Shown in pieces: positions 18,913 to 31,000 of a stretch of DNA of 64,000 bases. A model generated the notes under the pieces. That model saw only the letters and a list, made by a program, of their open reading frames with translations, had not been told where the DNA came from and searched no databases. The DNA comes from Methylovulum sp. (GTDB taxonomy: Bacteria; Pseudomonadota; Gammaproteobacteria; Methylococcales; Methylomonadaceae). The translations under genes and the position numbers were made by a program. Every line of letters starts with the position of its first letter. Positions within the stretch are counted from its first letter, which is position 1. The DNA lies in assembly GCA_028712695.1 (NCBI GenBank), contig JAQTQZ010000005.1, positions 62,001-126,000 of the forward strand. Direction: 5' to 3'.

Positions 18913-20228
18913 AAGCTTACCGTCCTTGCCAACAGGGCATAGCCGTGCGGATGCCAAACACCCAAAGCTTGCAAACATTGGCCGTCCCATTCGCCGAAAA
19001 CAGTCACCGCTTCGCCGCCGCTTAAGGCCAATAAGGCCCACGGCGGCATTTGGCGGGTATCGACGGCAAGCGCCTCGCCATCATCATTGCGCAAATACAA
19101 GCGGTCATTTTGATAACAAGGCATGGTTTTGGCAATAATCACCGGATAAAGGGTCAGCCACGGGTTGCGGATTTTCAGTTGTGGATAGTCCTGCCATAGC
19201 GGGAAATGGTTGGGGAGAGGCACAGTGGCGGTTGCTGGATCTGCCTGGCAGTCGCCCAGCACGGCGCGTAAGGGATTAGCGGACGGATAAAAATGCACCG
19301 CGCCGTGGATACGGTTGCCAATTAACCAAGAAGTTAGCGTTTGCCGCTGGCTGGCATGGGCGAACTGCAACAATTTGGCGAAACGTCCGTTGGCTTCGCC
19401 CAATAGCCACACTTCCCGTGTGATCAAGGCGTTATCTTCACTATCACGGCTGGCGAGCACCGTCCAAGTGTCAGTTACGGGGGTGGTTTTCAGCACCTCG
19501 TCTTCACGCAACGGTATACCCAGTAATTGCTGGAGGTCGGCTTGGCTCTCAACGGGCAATTGCCCACGTTGCGAAAAGGCTTGCACCAGTAAATGCAAAC
19601 GGGCGATTTCTTCGGCAAATGCGCTCAGGTTATCGCCTTTTTGCAACAGCAAGCCGCTGAGTTTTTTGATCCGCACCGTCAAACCCGGTAATTTGGCATC
19701 CACCATCCGCGCCGCCAGGGTATCCCAATAGCGCAAGGGTTTGGCGGGCAACTCGGCAAAACCGATGCGGACAAGGTCTTCCAGCCATAACGCCAACTCC
19801 GCCACACCTTGGGACATCTCCGCATCGCGTTGTTGCTGGCGTTTGGCTTGGGCTTTGGCATCGACGGGCTTGTCTTTGACCGCCGCTTTTTTCGCTTCCG
19901 TTTTACCGTCGCGCCCCGCCAGCCACTCGGACACCCACGCGGGCCCAGTGTCGGTTTGGCTAAAGCTGGCGATGTCTTCGGCATATAACAAATACAAGGC
20001 CAAGCCGTGTTTGCAGGGGAATTTACGGCTGGGGCAAGAACATTTGAAGGCATTGCCATGCAAATCGATGCGGGTTTGGTAAGGTTTAGACCCGCTGCCT
20101 TTGTACTCGCCCCACACCGCCCTAGCGCTAAAGCCCAGTGTCGGCCAAGTCTTGGCATTGCACAGGGGCTTGGCGGCAGAAATGGAAGCGGCATCGGGCG
20201 CGAGGGCGAGGATTTGTTCCCGGTTCAT
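18909..20228 (-). CDS. SWIM zinc finger family protein
   Basis: A 439-aa protein with a SWIM motif near residues 60-75: FKCSCPSRKFPCKHGLALYL, i.e. CxC(n)CxH, which binds zinc. YKGSGSKPYQTRIDLHGN just before it matches the usual approach to SWIM domains. An Ala/Lys-rich linker (residues ~115-140) separates it from a C-terminal region of unknown fold. SWIM domains bind DNA or protein partners. This is the first gene of the four-gene operon and is followed by an ATGA overlap into the DUF5691 gene. Its start ATG 20228 lies ~200 bases downstream of the stop of the last NRPS gene, on the same strand, so read-through from the NRPS operon is possible. Confidence 0.88.
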   Translation of the reverse strand: MNREQILALAPDAASISAAKPLCNAKTWPTLGFSARAVWGEYKGSGSKPYQTRIDLHGNAFKCSCPSRKFPCKHGLALYLLYAEDIASFSQTDTGPAWVSEWLAGRDGKTEAKKAAVKDKPVDAKAQAKRQQQRDAEMSQGVAELALWLEDLVRIGFAELPAKPLRYWDTLAARMVDAKLPGLTVRIKKLSGLLLQKGDNLSAFAEEIARLHLLVQAFSQRGQLPVESQADLQQLLGIPLREDEVLKTTPVTDTWTVLASRDSEDNALITREVWLLGEANGRFAKLLQFAHASQRQTLTSWLIGNRIHGAVHFYPSANPLRAVLGDCQADPATATVPLPNHFPLWQDYPQLKIRNPWLTLYPVIIAKTMPCYQNDRLYLRNDDGEALAVDTRQMPPWALLALSGGEAVTVFGEWDGQCLQALGVWHPHGYALLARTVSL

Positions 20229-20432
20229 GGAATCTGATGGTGATAGGGTTAATGTGCAAATTCATAGTGTACGTTGACTTTGCCATATAAATCAAAAGCA
20301 GAATTCCCCCAACCCCAAACGGATTTGGCGCATGATTATCGTCTGGTAGGCGTATTGCGGAGCAACGCGAATCCATCTTACCAGTTTGTCTAAATATCTA
20401 TGATGAAGAAAAGGAATGCGGGGACATTGGCG

Positions 20433-22099
20433 TCACGCCCCCCGCCCGCCGTCTATCACCCCTTGCAACCGCACTGCCAGCGTGTCCACATGCGGCGCGA
20501 ACAACAGCGAGATGTGGTTTCCGGACGCTTGCCAGAGCACGGTTTCCGGGGCGTGACGCCGCCACAGCGCCAGCATGTCGTCCAAACTGTCGGTTTCCTC
20601 GGCGCCGATCAGGTGTGCCGCCCCCAAGTAACGCCCCGTCGGCGCGTAATGTGTGTTCATGTTGGTCTCGAACACGCGCACGATGCCCGCCAACGCCCGT
20701 ATACCGGTTTTGGGCGACATCAGTTTCACATCGATTAACCGCGCCATCAGAAGCTTCAGTTGGCTATCGTTATCACGCCCGGCAAAGTCGGCGGCCGTCA
20801 GTCCTAGGCTTTGCCCCGTGTTCAATTCATAGAGCCCGGCCAGTTTCATCAAAATGTCCACACGGGAAGGCGGCTGCGGCCTTTGGTTTGCTGTCGGTGG
20901 CGCTTTGGCATCCAAGATTAGCAGGGTGCCAATCTGTTCGCCAGCGGCGGTCAGTTGCAAGGCCATTTCAAACACCACCCAAGCCCCAAAAGAATGCCCC
21001 AGTAAATGGTACGGGCCGTTGGGCACTATTTCGCGTATTGCCTGAATATAAGCGCGGGCGGCGGCAGGCACATCGTGATGTGGTACCAGAACCCCGTCTA
21101 ATCCTCTAGGTTGTAATCCATAGACCGGCAAGCCAGGATCAAGCGCTTGGGAAAGCCCGTAAAATGTTGTGATGCTGGCACCGGCGCCGGGTATGCAAAA
21201 TAACGGTGGCACACCGGGGTTGCCGCTCTGGATCATCATGCGGTAGGTATGCTCATGTTCGGGGTGCGTCCACACCTGTTCGGTAGCCTGCGCTAATGCG
21301 TCCGATATGGCCTCGCCCAGTTGCCTGATGTGGGGTTGCTCCACAATGCCCAGATGTGTCCCACCGACCGGTACGATGTGTAGGAAACCATTTGCAACAG
21401 CGCCCCAACCGTGTGAAGCGCCACCGGACACTAAGCCTTCTGTTGCGGTGAACAGCGTCAACGGCGCTGAAACCGGCGCAGGGGAATAGGTTTTCAATGC
21501 CCGGTCTGTTGCATGGAACACCGCCAGATGACGCCGCACCAAAGTTTTGTCTATGCCTTGCGGAATTAAGCCCGCCGCTTGGCAATATGCCAGCATCGCG
21601 TCGAAATCGCCGCAAGCCGCCTGTGTTTTTAAGGTTTGTAAAATTTCAGGTGCAGGTAGGTTTTCCGCCTTCAACAGCTCGCTAAACAAAAACGCGCATT
21701 CATCAAAGTCTTCAGGGCTGCGGTCGGTTTCGTCTTCCAGATAGCTGTCGATCAAGCCGACAAACTCGACGCATTCGTCAATGCCGAGTAACTGGCCGGC
21801 GATTTCATAGGCGATGACGCCGCCCGACGAGTAACCGGCGATACGGTACGGGCCTTCGGGCTGCACGGTGCGGATTTCTTCTAAATAACGTGCCGCCATC
21901 GCCGCTATCGTCACTAACGGTGTTTCCCCCGCCATAAACCCTGTGGCATGCAAGCCGTAAACCGGCAAGTCCGCATCCAGCCACGGCGCTAGCGTGCGGG
22001 CATAATCGACCTGCCCTCCCCTAGGATGGATCAGGAATAATGGCCGTTGCCGGCCTTCCGGCCTGATCGGCACCAAGTTGGTATATGCTACGGCTGGCG
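20433..22099 (-). other. Tandem type I thioesterases TE1-TE2
   Basis: Two alpha/beta hydrolase domains in a row. TE1 has nucleophile motif GYSSG, Asp in LIDSYLED and His in GGTHLG. TE2 has GHSFG, Asp in LILDAKAP and His in SGNHIS. Both triads look complete. Tandem TEs are common in cyclic lipopeptide synthetases of Gram-negative bacteria. Confidence 0.85.
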
Positions 22100-25000
22100 C
22101 TTGAGCGCTGAGCGCCGCCGCAAACCCGGACAATACCGGTTGTACAAAAAGTGTGCGTAGCGGGACATCAATGCCGAATGCCTGGGCTATCCGCGACAAC
22201 AGTTGCACGGCAAGCAGCGAATGCCCGCCCAACTCGAAGAAATTATCGTGGCGGCCTATTCGCTCCAACCCCAGCAGTTCCTGCCAGATGGTCGCCAGTG
22301 CGGTTTCCGTAGCACCTTGCGGCGCTTCATAACAGCGATTGACCACAGCCGAACTATCCGGCGCTGGCAGCGCACGTCTATCCAGTTTGCCGTTGGGGGT
22401 CAAAGGAAAGCCGGGTAGCATGACGAATGCGCTCGGCACCATATAGTCTGCCAGCACGTCAGTCAGTTGTGCGCGTATGTGGGCTGGCGACAACTCAAAA
22501 CCCGCTTGGGCAATAAGGTAGGCGACTAGGCGTTTGTCACCGGGACGGTCTTCGCGGGCGATAACTATGGCATCGCGGACGCCGTCGCAAGCGGCAAGCC
22601 GGGCTTCAATTTCGGCGGGTTCCACGCGGAAGCCCCGGATTTTTACCTGGGCGTCTGCACGGCCTAAAAACTCAATATCACCCGTCGGGAGGTGGCGGGC
22701 CAAATCGCCGGTTTTATATAGCCGTCCGCCCGGCTGCTCCGAGAACGGATCGGGAATAAATTTTTCCGCCGTCAGCTCAGGGTGGTTGCGATAGCCGCGA
22801 GCCAGCCCCACGCCCGCCAGATACAACTCCCCCGCTACGCCGATAGGCACTGGTTGGCAGTGCCGGTCTAGCAGATACGCACGGGTGTTGGCAAAAGGGC
22901 GGCCTATCGCCAGCACACCTGCAGTTGCATCGCCGTGCGCTTCGTAATAGAGGCTGTCGATAGTCGCTTCGGTCAGGCCATAGCTGTTGATCAAGCGGGT
23001 GTGCCCGCCAATGAAACGGCCAAAGTGGTCGTATTCATCTTTGCTCCAAGTATCAGAACCACAGATTAACAAATCCATGAAGTCCAAGTTTTGCTGTGTT
23101 TGTTCCAGATAGCGGATCAGGTTGCGCAACACGGCGGGGACAAATTCGGCGACGCGGATATGTTCCCGGCGCATTAATGCGTACAGCTTTGGCGCTTCCA
23201 GCAACAAGGCGCGCGGGCAAATGACCAGTTTGTCGCCCGACAGCAAAGCACGCACGAAGTCGCCTGCGCAGACGTCAAACGACAGGCTGGCCATTTGCAA
23301 ATGGGCCCTTGCTGTATCGCCTAACCGGTAGGCGTCGCGCCAAGCGCAATAGGCATTGGCCAGACTGCCGTGGCTGACCATAACCGCTTTGGGCCGGTCG
23401 GTTGAACCGGAGGTATAAATGATATAGGCCAGATTATCTGGATGCACCGCGCTACGTGGATTTGTTTCCGGCAGCGCGTTAATGATGCTGCGGCAGGCAT
23501 TTAAATCCACCCTGCGGGCGTTGCCAGACGGCAACGCCGCCAACAGCCCGGAGTGGGTCAGCAGCAGCGCGGCTTGGCTATCTTCCAGCATGTAGGCCAA
23601 GCGTTCCGCCGGATAATCAGGATCCAAAGGGAGGTATGCCCCGCCCGCCTTGAGTATGGCCAATACGGCAACGGCCATGTCCAAAGAGCGCTCCAGGCCG
23701 ATGCCGACCGGCATGTCAGGGCCAATGCCTTGAGTCACCAGATAATGTGCCAATTGATTGGCTTTAGCGTTCAGCTGCGCATAGGTGAGCGTGCTATCTT
23801 CGAACACAGCGGCAAGGGCATCCGGCGTTTTTTCAACTTGCGCTTCAAACAGCTTATGAACCAACCGTTCTCCGGCATAGTCCGCCGCCGTGGCATTGAA
23901 GCCGGTCAGCAACCGGTATTGTTCTTCCCTGCCCAGTAGCGGCAACCGGCTGATGGCTTGCCGGTCATCGGCGGTCATGCCCGCCAGCAAGGTTTTGAAA
24001 TACCCGGCGATGCGCTCCGCCGTAGCCGCATCGAACAAATCGCCCGCATATTCCAAGTTACCTATGATTCCATTGCCGACATCGGTCAACGACAAGGACA
24101 GGTCGAACTGGGTCGTCGTGTACGGGAGTTCTATCGGCGCCAGATCCAAGCCCGGTAATGCCGCAGCACCGCTGTCAGGCGTGTTGTCAAGCGCCAACAT
24201 GGTCTGGAAGATCGGGCTGTGCCCCATGCTGCGCGGCGGGTTGACGGCTTCGACCACCTGCTCGAACGGGATGTCCTGATGGGCGTAGGCATCCAACGCC
24301 ATCGCCTTGACCTGTGCCAACAGTTGCGCCACGGTAGGGTCGCCCTGCAAATCCACGCGCAACGCCAGCGTATTGACGAAGAAGCCGATCAGGCTTTCGA
24401 GTTCCGCGCGTTGCCGGTTGGCGACCGGCGTGCCGGTCACGATGTCGTCCTGTCCGCTCAAGCGGGACATCAGCGCCGACCAGCCACTGAGCAAGACCAT
24501 AAACAGCGTGACGCCGTGGTGCTGGGCGGTATCTCGCAACTTCGCCGCCAGTCCAGCCGGAAGGCTCAGTTCGATACTGCCGCCGCGATAGCTTTGCTGC
24601 GCTGGCCGGGGCCGGTCGGTTGGCAATTCCAGCAAGGCCGGTGCGCCTGCCAGATGCTTTTGCCAAAACTCGGTTTGCATCTGCAACACCTTGCCTTGCA
24701 GCCATTGCCGTTGCCAGAGCGCATAATCGGCATATTGGATAGCCAAATCAGGCAACGGGTCGGGCAGGTTTTGGCTGAAAGCCGTGTACAACGTGCTGAA
24801 TTCACGGATCAACAAGCCGATAGACCAGCCGTCGGAGATGATATGGTGCTGGGTGACCAACAGGATATGGTCATCCTCATTGAGGCATAGCAGTAAACCG
24901 CGTATCAATGGGCCTGCCGACAAGTCAAACGGCTGGTTGGTTTCATCAGCGCAAATGCGGGCAATCGCATCGGCTCGCTCGTTGGCAAGCATTGTGCGCA

Positions 25001-28000
25001 AATCACGTTCGTACAGCGCAAAACCGCAACCCGCATCGGCAATGACTTGTACCGGTTGACCGTTAATACTGACAAACCGGGTACGCAATATCTCATGACG
25101 GGCGATAATACGGTCAAGCGCGGCTTGCAACGCGTTACAGTCCAGTTTGCCATGCAAGCGCAATCCGGTGGGCAGGTGATAAGCCCTACCGGCGGCAGGA
25201 TCAAACTGGTCAAGAAACCACAGGCGCTGCTGCGCCCAGGACAACGGCAGCGGCTGGCTACGGCCAGCAGATAAAATAGGCTGTTGCTCGCAGGCTTGGG
25301 CATCAACAAGTAGCTGGGCGAAACCGGCCAGGGTTGGCTGGTTAAAAAGCTCGCGTAACGCGATTTCAACGCCCAATTCTTGACGCAACCGGGAACTAAA
25401 CTGTACGGCGGTCAAGGAGTGCCCACCCAACTCGAAGAAATTATCGTGGCGGCCTATTCGCTCCAACCCCAGCAATTCCTGCCAGATACCCGCCAGTGCG
25501 GTTTCCGTAGCGCCTTGCGGCGCTTCGTATTGGCGGCTCAACACCGATGCGCCGTCCGGCGCAGGCAAGGCGCGGCGGTCGAGTTTGCCGTTAGCTGTCA
25601 ACGGGAATTCGGGCAAGATGACAAAGGCGCCGGGGATCATATAATCCGCGAGCGTCACGGCAAGCTGGGCACGCAATCCGGCAATGGGACATTCAACACC
25701 GTCTTGGGGGATGACATAGGCGACCAGGCGCTTATCGCCGCCAGCCTCTTCGCGGGCGATGACGGTAGCGGCGCTTACGCCGTCGCAACTGGCCAGCCGG
25801 GCTTCTATTTCGCCCAGCTCGATGCGGAAGCCGCGCAGCTTGACTTGGAAATCGTTGCGGCCCAAGAACTCAATGCTGCCGTCCGGTAACCAACGCCCTA
25901 AATCGCCGGTTTTATAGAGACTGCCCCTACCCTCCCGGAAGGGATCGGGGATGAAACGCCCGGCGGTTAGTTCGGGCTGGTTCAGGTAACCGCGTGCAAC
26001 GCCGATGCCACCGATGTAAAGCTCGCCGACAATGCCTTGCGGCACCGGTTGCAAATGGGGATCGAGGATGTACAGCTGCATGTTCGCTATCGGTCTGCCA
26101 ATTGGCACGATGCCGGGATGCTGGTCGGCATTGCAGCGCCATGACGTCACGTCGATGGCGGCTTCGGTCGGGCCGTAGAGGTTATGCAGCTCGATTTCCG
26201 GCCAGCGTGTCAAAAACTTAGATTGCAGCGCATAAGGCAAGGCTTCGCCGCTGCACAGCACACGCCGTAACCGGTGTCGCCCCAGCTCGGCCTGTTCCAG
26301 GAAGACCTGTAGCATCGATGGGACAAAATGCACCATCGTGACACCTGCCGAAACAATCAATCCAGCCAGATAATGCGGGTCTTGGTGGCCCTCTGGTCGC
26401 GCCATGACCAGCCTCGCACCCGCCAGCAACGGCAGGAAAAACTCCCAGACCGACACGTCGAAGCTAAACGGGGTTTTTTGCAGCACACGGTCATCACCAC
26501 CCAGCCGGTATTCGTGCTGCGCCCAGCACAGCCGGTTGACGACGCCGTCATGTTGGTTCATGACGCCTTTGGGCTGGCCGGTCGAGCCGGAGGTGTAGAT
26601 GATATAGGCCAAGTTCTGTGACGTCAGTCCCAAAGCTTTCGGGTCGGGATTGGTGTCCGCTTGCATAGTCAGCGTAAACAAGGCCTGCGCGCTGTCCAGC
26701 GCCAGCACCGGAGCCTCTGCGGCCAACTGCGGCAAGCGCTCTTGCAACGCCGCTTGGGTCAGTATCGCCACCGGCGCACTGTCGGCCAGCATCACCGCGA
26801 TACGCTCGGTCGGGTACGACGGATCCAGCGGCACATAAGCGCCGCCCGCTTTCAGGATGCCCAGCAAGGCGGCCACCAGCTCCAAGCTGCGTTCCATGAA
26901 CACGCCGACCCTATCGTCGGGGCGCAGGTTTAAACCCAGCAAATAATGGGCGATTCGGTTGGCTTGCCGGTTCAGCGCATCGTAACTCAGGCTTTGTTGG
27001 GCATAGACGACGGCAATGCTATTGGGGGTTTGCGCAACCTGTTGTTCAATCAGTTGCTGGATCAGTAGCTCGCTTGGATAGTCTGCCGTTGTGGCGTTAA
27101 AGCTATTCAAAACTTGCTGGCGCTCGTTTGCCGGCAAGATACTAAGTGCGCTGATTTTACGCTGCGGGTCTTGCGCCAACGCATCCACTAGACCAACTAT
27201 CGCCGTGTACAAATAAGCGGCGATGCGTCCGGCATCCAACTCGTGTACGCATTGCGCCGTGATGCTAAAGCCAGCGCCCAAATCATCGACATAAACCGAG
27301 ATGGGATAATTATCCCATTCCTCGCCTTCCATGATTGTTACGCCGTCCCAGACAAACTGGTCGTCCACATTATCCATTTTGCTATGCCGGTAGTTCAGCA
27401 AGGTCGTAAACAACGGCGTTGATGCGGACACGCCACTGCAACGCTGGGCCAACGCCAACGAGGCTTGTTCATGGCTGAGCAATTCACTTAAGCGCCGGTA
27501 AGCTGCGTGTACGGCTTGCTGCACATCCATATCCCGTAAAGAAATGCGCACTGGCAAGGTGTTGATAAACATCCCGAGAACCCGGTCAGCGCCTGCCGAA
27601 CCTTGCAGCCGCCCGACCAAAACAGTGCCGAACACGACATCATCGCGGCCGCAACACTGCGCCAGGACTTGCGCCCACGCGACATGGAACAGCACGGCGG
27701 CCGACACGCCAAGTTGCCTGGCCGTGTCGGCGACACGTACTGCAAGCGCATCAGTGAGCGCCAGGCTCACCTTGTTGACCTGCTTATCGTCGCTTCTGAT
27801 ATTGGTCAACCCAAACGGCGCAGTCGGTTCGTCAATGTCGCCTAATTGTTCGCGGAAATAGGCTTCATGTCCGGCCATCGGGACCGCTAGGGTCTGGGCG
27901 ATGAACTGGCGGTAAGGCAGGGCGGTCGGCAACCGGTTACCCTGCCCTTCCAATAACATCCTGATTTCAGAAATGATGAGTTCCAGCGTGACATGGTCAA

Positions 28001-31000
28001 TGGCCAGATGGTGCCTGAGCAGCGCCAACAGCCATTTTTGCGTATGCGGGTCGCAGGCGGTGGTTGCCGCGAACAACGGCGCTTGTTGCAAATCCAGGCG
28101 GGTATGCAGCGGGTCGGTGACCGCGAGCAACTGTTCCAGCGCATCGCCTTCCAAGTCCAAATCAAGTTGTCCGACCGGCAACGGTGCGGCCCGCTGCACG
28201 ACTTGCACCGGTTGCGGCAGACCTTGCCAATGGATTGCCGTGCGCAAAATATCATGACGGTTGATCACCGTCTGCAACGCAGCCAAGAAGGTGTCTAGGC
28301 GGTTGCGGTCATCGAAGGTTATGACGGTGCGCGACAAATAAGTGTCGCCTTGGGTTTGCAGCAAATGATGGAACAGGATACCTTCCTGTAATGGGGCTAG
28401 CGGGTAAATGTCCTGGATATTGGCCGCGCCGCCTGGGACATCGGCACAAATTCCGTCGATTTCCTGTTGGCTAAGGCTGACCAGCGTCAGCATCTCTGGG
28501 GTGATTTGCGTGCAGGCTTCCGGTATTAAATTGGGCGGCGCTTTGAAAGCCGGATTATTGCCGCCAGTAGCTATCGCCGCCGCCATCGCCGACAAGGTGG
28601 GCGTGATGAACACGGCTTGCACGCTGGCTGTCCAACCTTGCTGGCGTAGCCGTTCAATCAGCGTGACGACCATCAACGAATGCCCGCCCAGCTCAAAGAA
28701 ATTGTCATGGCGGCCCACTTGCCCCAGCCCCAGCAGGTCTTGCCAGATTGCCGCCAACGTGGTTTCCGCCGCGCCTTGTGGCGCTTCGTAGTGGCGGCCC
28801 GGCACGGCGCTGCCATCCGGTGCTGGCAGTGCACGGCGGTCTAGCTTGCCGTTGGCATTGAGCGGAAAAGCAGCCAAGCTGACGAACGCGCTGGGGATCA
28901 TATAATCCGCCAGCGTGGAAGCAAGCTGGGCGCGCAATGCGGCGGTGGACAGTTCGGCACCGTGTTCCGCAATCAGGTATGCGACCAGGCGCTTATCACC
29001 GGGGCTGTCCTCGCGGACGATGACCACGGCGTCACGGACGCCAGCGCAAGCAATAAGCCGCGCTTCAATCTCGCCCAATTCAATGCGGAAGCCGCGTAGC
29101 TTGACTTGGAAGTCATTGCGCCCCAAGTATTCAATTTGACCGTCAGCCAGCCAACGCCCCAAGTCGCCGGTTTTGTAGAGCCTATTGGCTGTCCCCGCAG
29201 TGAAAGGGTCGCTGATGAAGCGTTCCTCCGTGAGTTCCGGGCGGTTCAGGTAGCCCCGCGCCACCCCCGCCCCGCCGATGTAAATCTCGCCGGTCACACC
29301 GGGTGGCACGGGTTGGCGTTGGGCATCGAGGATGTGGCAACTTAAATCGGCAAGCGGCCTGCCGATGACGCTGCCCCGCTGCGCGTCGATGTCCGCCCGC
29401 AAGATGCGCCGGTATGTCGCATGCACGGTGATTTCAGTGATGCCGTACATATTGATGAGTTGCACCTGTTCGGGGTCGTTGCGTTCTATCCACGGTGCCA
29501 GCGTGTGGAACTCCAGCGCTTCGCCGCCAAAGATGATGCAGCGCAAAGCGTGGGGCTGTGGGTTTTGCGCTTGGGCGTTAATCAATTGCCGGAATGCGCT
29601 GGGGGTTTGGTTCAGCACGGTCACGCGCTCCTTGCACAGCAGTGCATAAAACGCGTCCGGCGAGCGGGAGGTCAGGTAAGGCACAAGCACGAGGCGGCCA
29701 CCGTACAGCAACGCGCCCCACAGTTCCCACACGGAAAAGTCGAACGCAAACGAATGGAACAGCGTCCAGACATCGGTATTGTCAAAGTGGAACTGCGCTT
29801 GGGTGGCGGCAAACAGCCGCGCAACCTGGGCATGTTCGACCATCACGCCCTTGGGTAAGCCGGTCGAACCGGACGTATAAATGATATAGGCAAGGTGCTG
29901 CGGCGTAAGGCCCAGCGCCGCCGTGTCAGGGTTATGTCCGGGATAATGCGCCAACGGTGCATCCTTATCCAACAACAGGGTCGGCAACTTTAGCGCAGCT
30001 AAATCCGGCAGTCCGATCTGCACGGCGGATTGGCTCAGTAACGCCACTGGGGCGCTGTCGGACAGCATGTAGCCCAGCCGGTCGGCGGGATAACTGGGGT
30101 CTAGCGGGATATAGGCGCCGCCCGCTTTGAGTATGCCGAGCAGGCCTACGACCATTTCCACGCCGCGCTCCAGACAAATAGCAACCCGGTCATCAGGCCG
30201 TATGCCCAACGCCAGCAGATAATGCGCCACTTGGTTGGCTTTCCGGTTGAGTTCGGCGTAGCTCAGGTTGTTGTTTTCAAAGGTGACGGCGACCGCATCG
30301 GGGGTTTTTTCAACTTGTCTTTCAAACAACTGATGCAGGCACAGCGGCTGCGGGTATTCGGCATGCGCACTGCCCCACCTAGCCAGGATTTGCCGGCGTT
30401 GGCCAGCGTCAAGCAACGGCAACTGGCTGACGGGTTGCCGGTCATTGGCGACGATACCGGCGAGCAGGGTTTGGTAGTAAGCAGCGATGCGCTCGGCGGT
30501 CGCGGCATCGAACAAGTCGCTGGCGTATTCCAGGCTGCCGACAATCTCGCCGCCGACATCGGTCAACGATAGTGACAAGTCGAACTGGGTCGTCGTGTAG
30601 GGGAGTTCTATCGGTTCCAGGCTCAGACCTGGTAGTTCCAATGCGCTGCCGCCCGGCGTATTGTTCAACGACAGCATGGCCTGGAAAACAGGGCTGTGGC
30701 CCATACTGCGCGGCGGGTTGACGGCTTCGACAACCTGCTCGAACGGGATGTCCTGATGGGCGTAGGCGTTCAGCGTCGTCGCCTTGACCTGAGCCAACAA
30801 TTGCGCGACGCTGGGGTCGCCCTGCAAATCCACGCGCAAGGCCAAGGTATTGACGAAAAAGCCGATCAGGCCTTCAATCTCGGCGCGTTGCCGATTGGCG
30901 ACCGGCGTGCCGATCACGACATCGGTTTGCCCGCTCAACCGTGCCATTAATGCTGACCAGCCGCCGAGCAAGACCATGAACAACGTGACACCGTGGCGTT

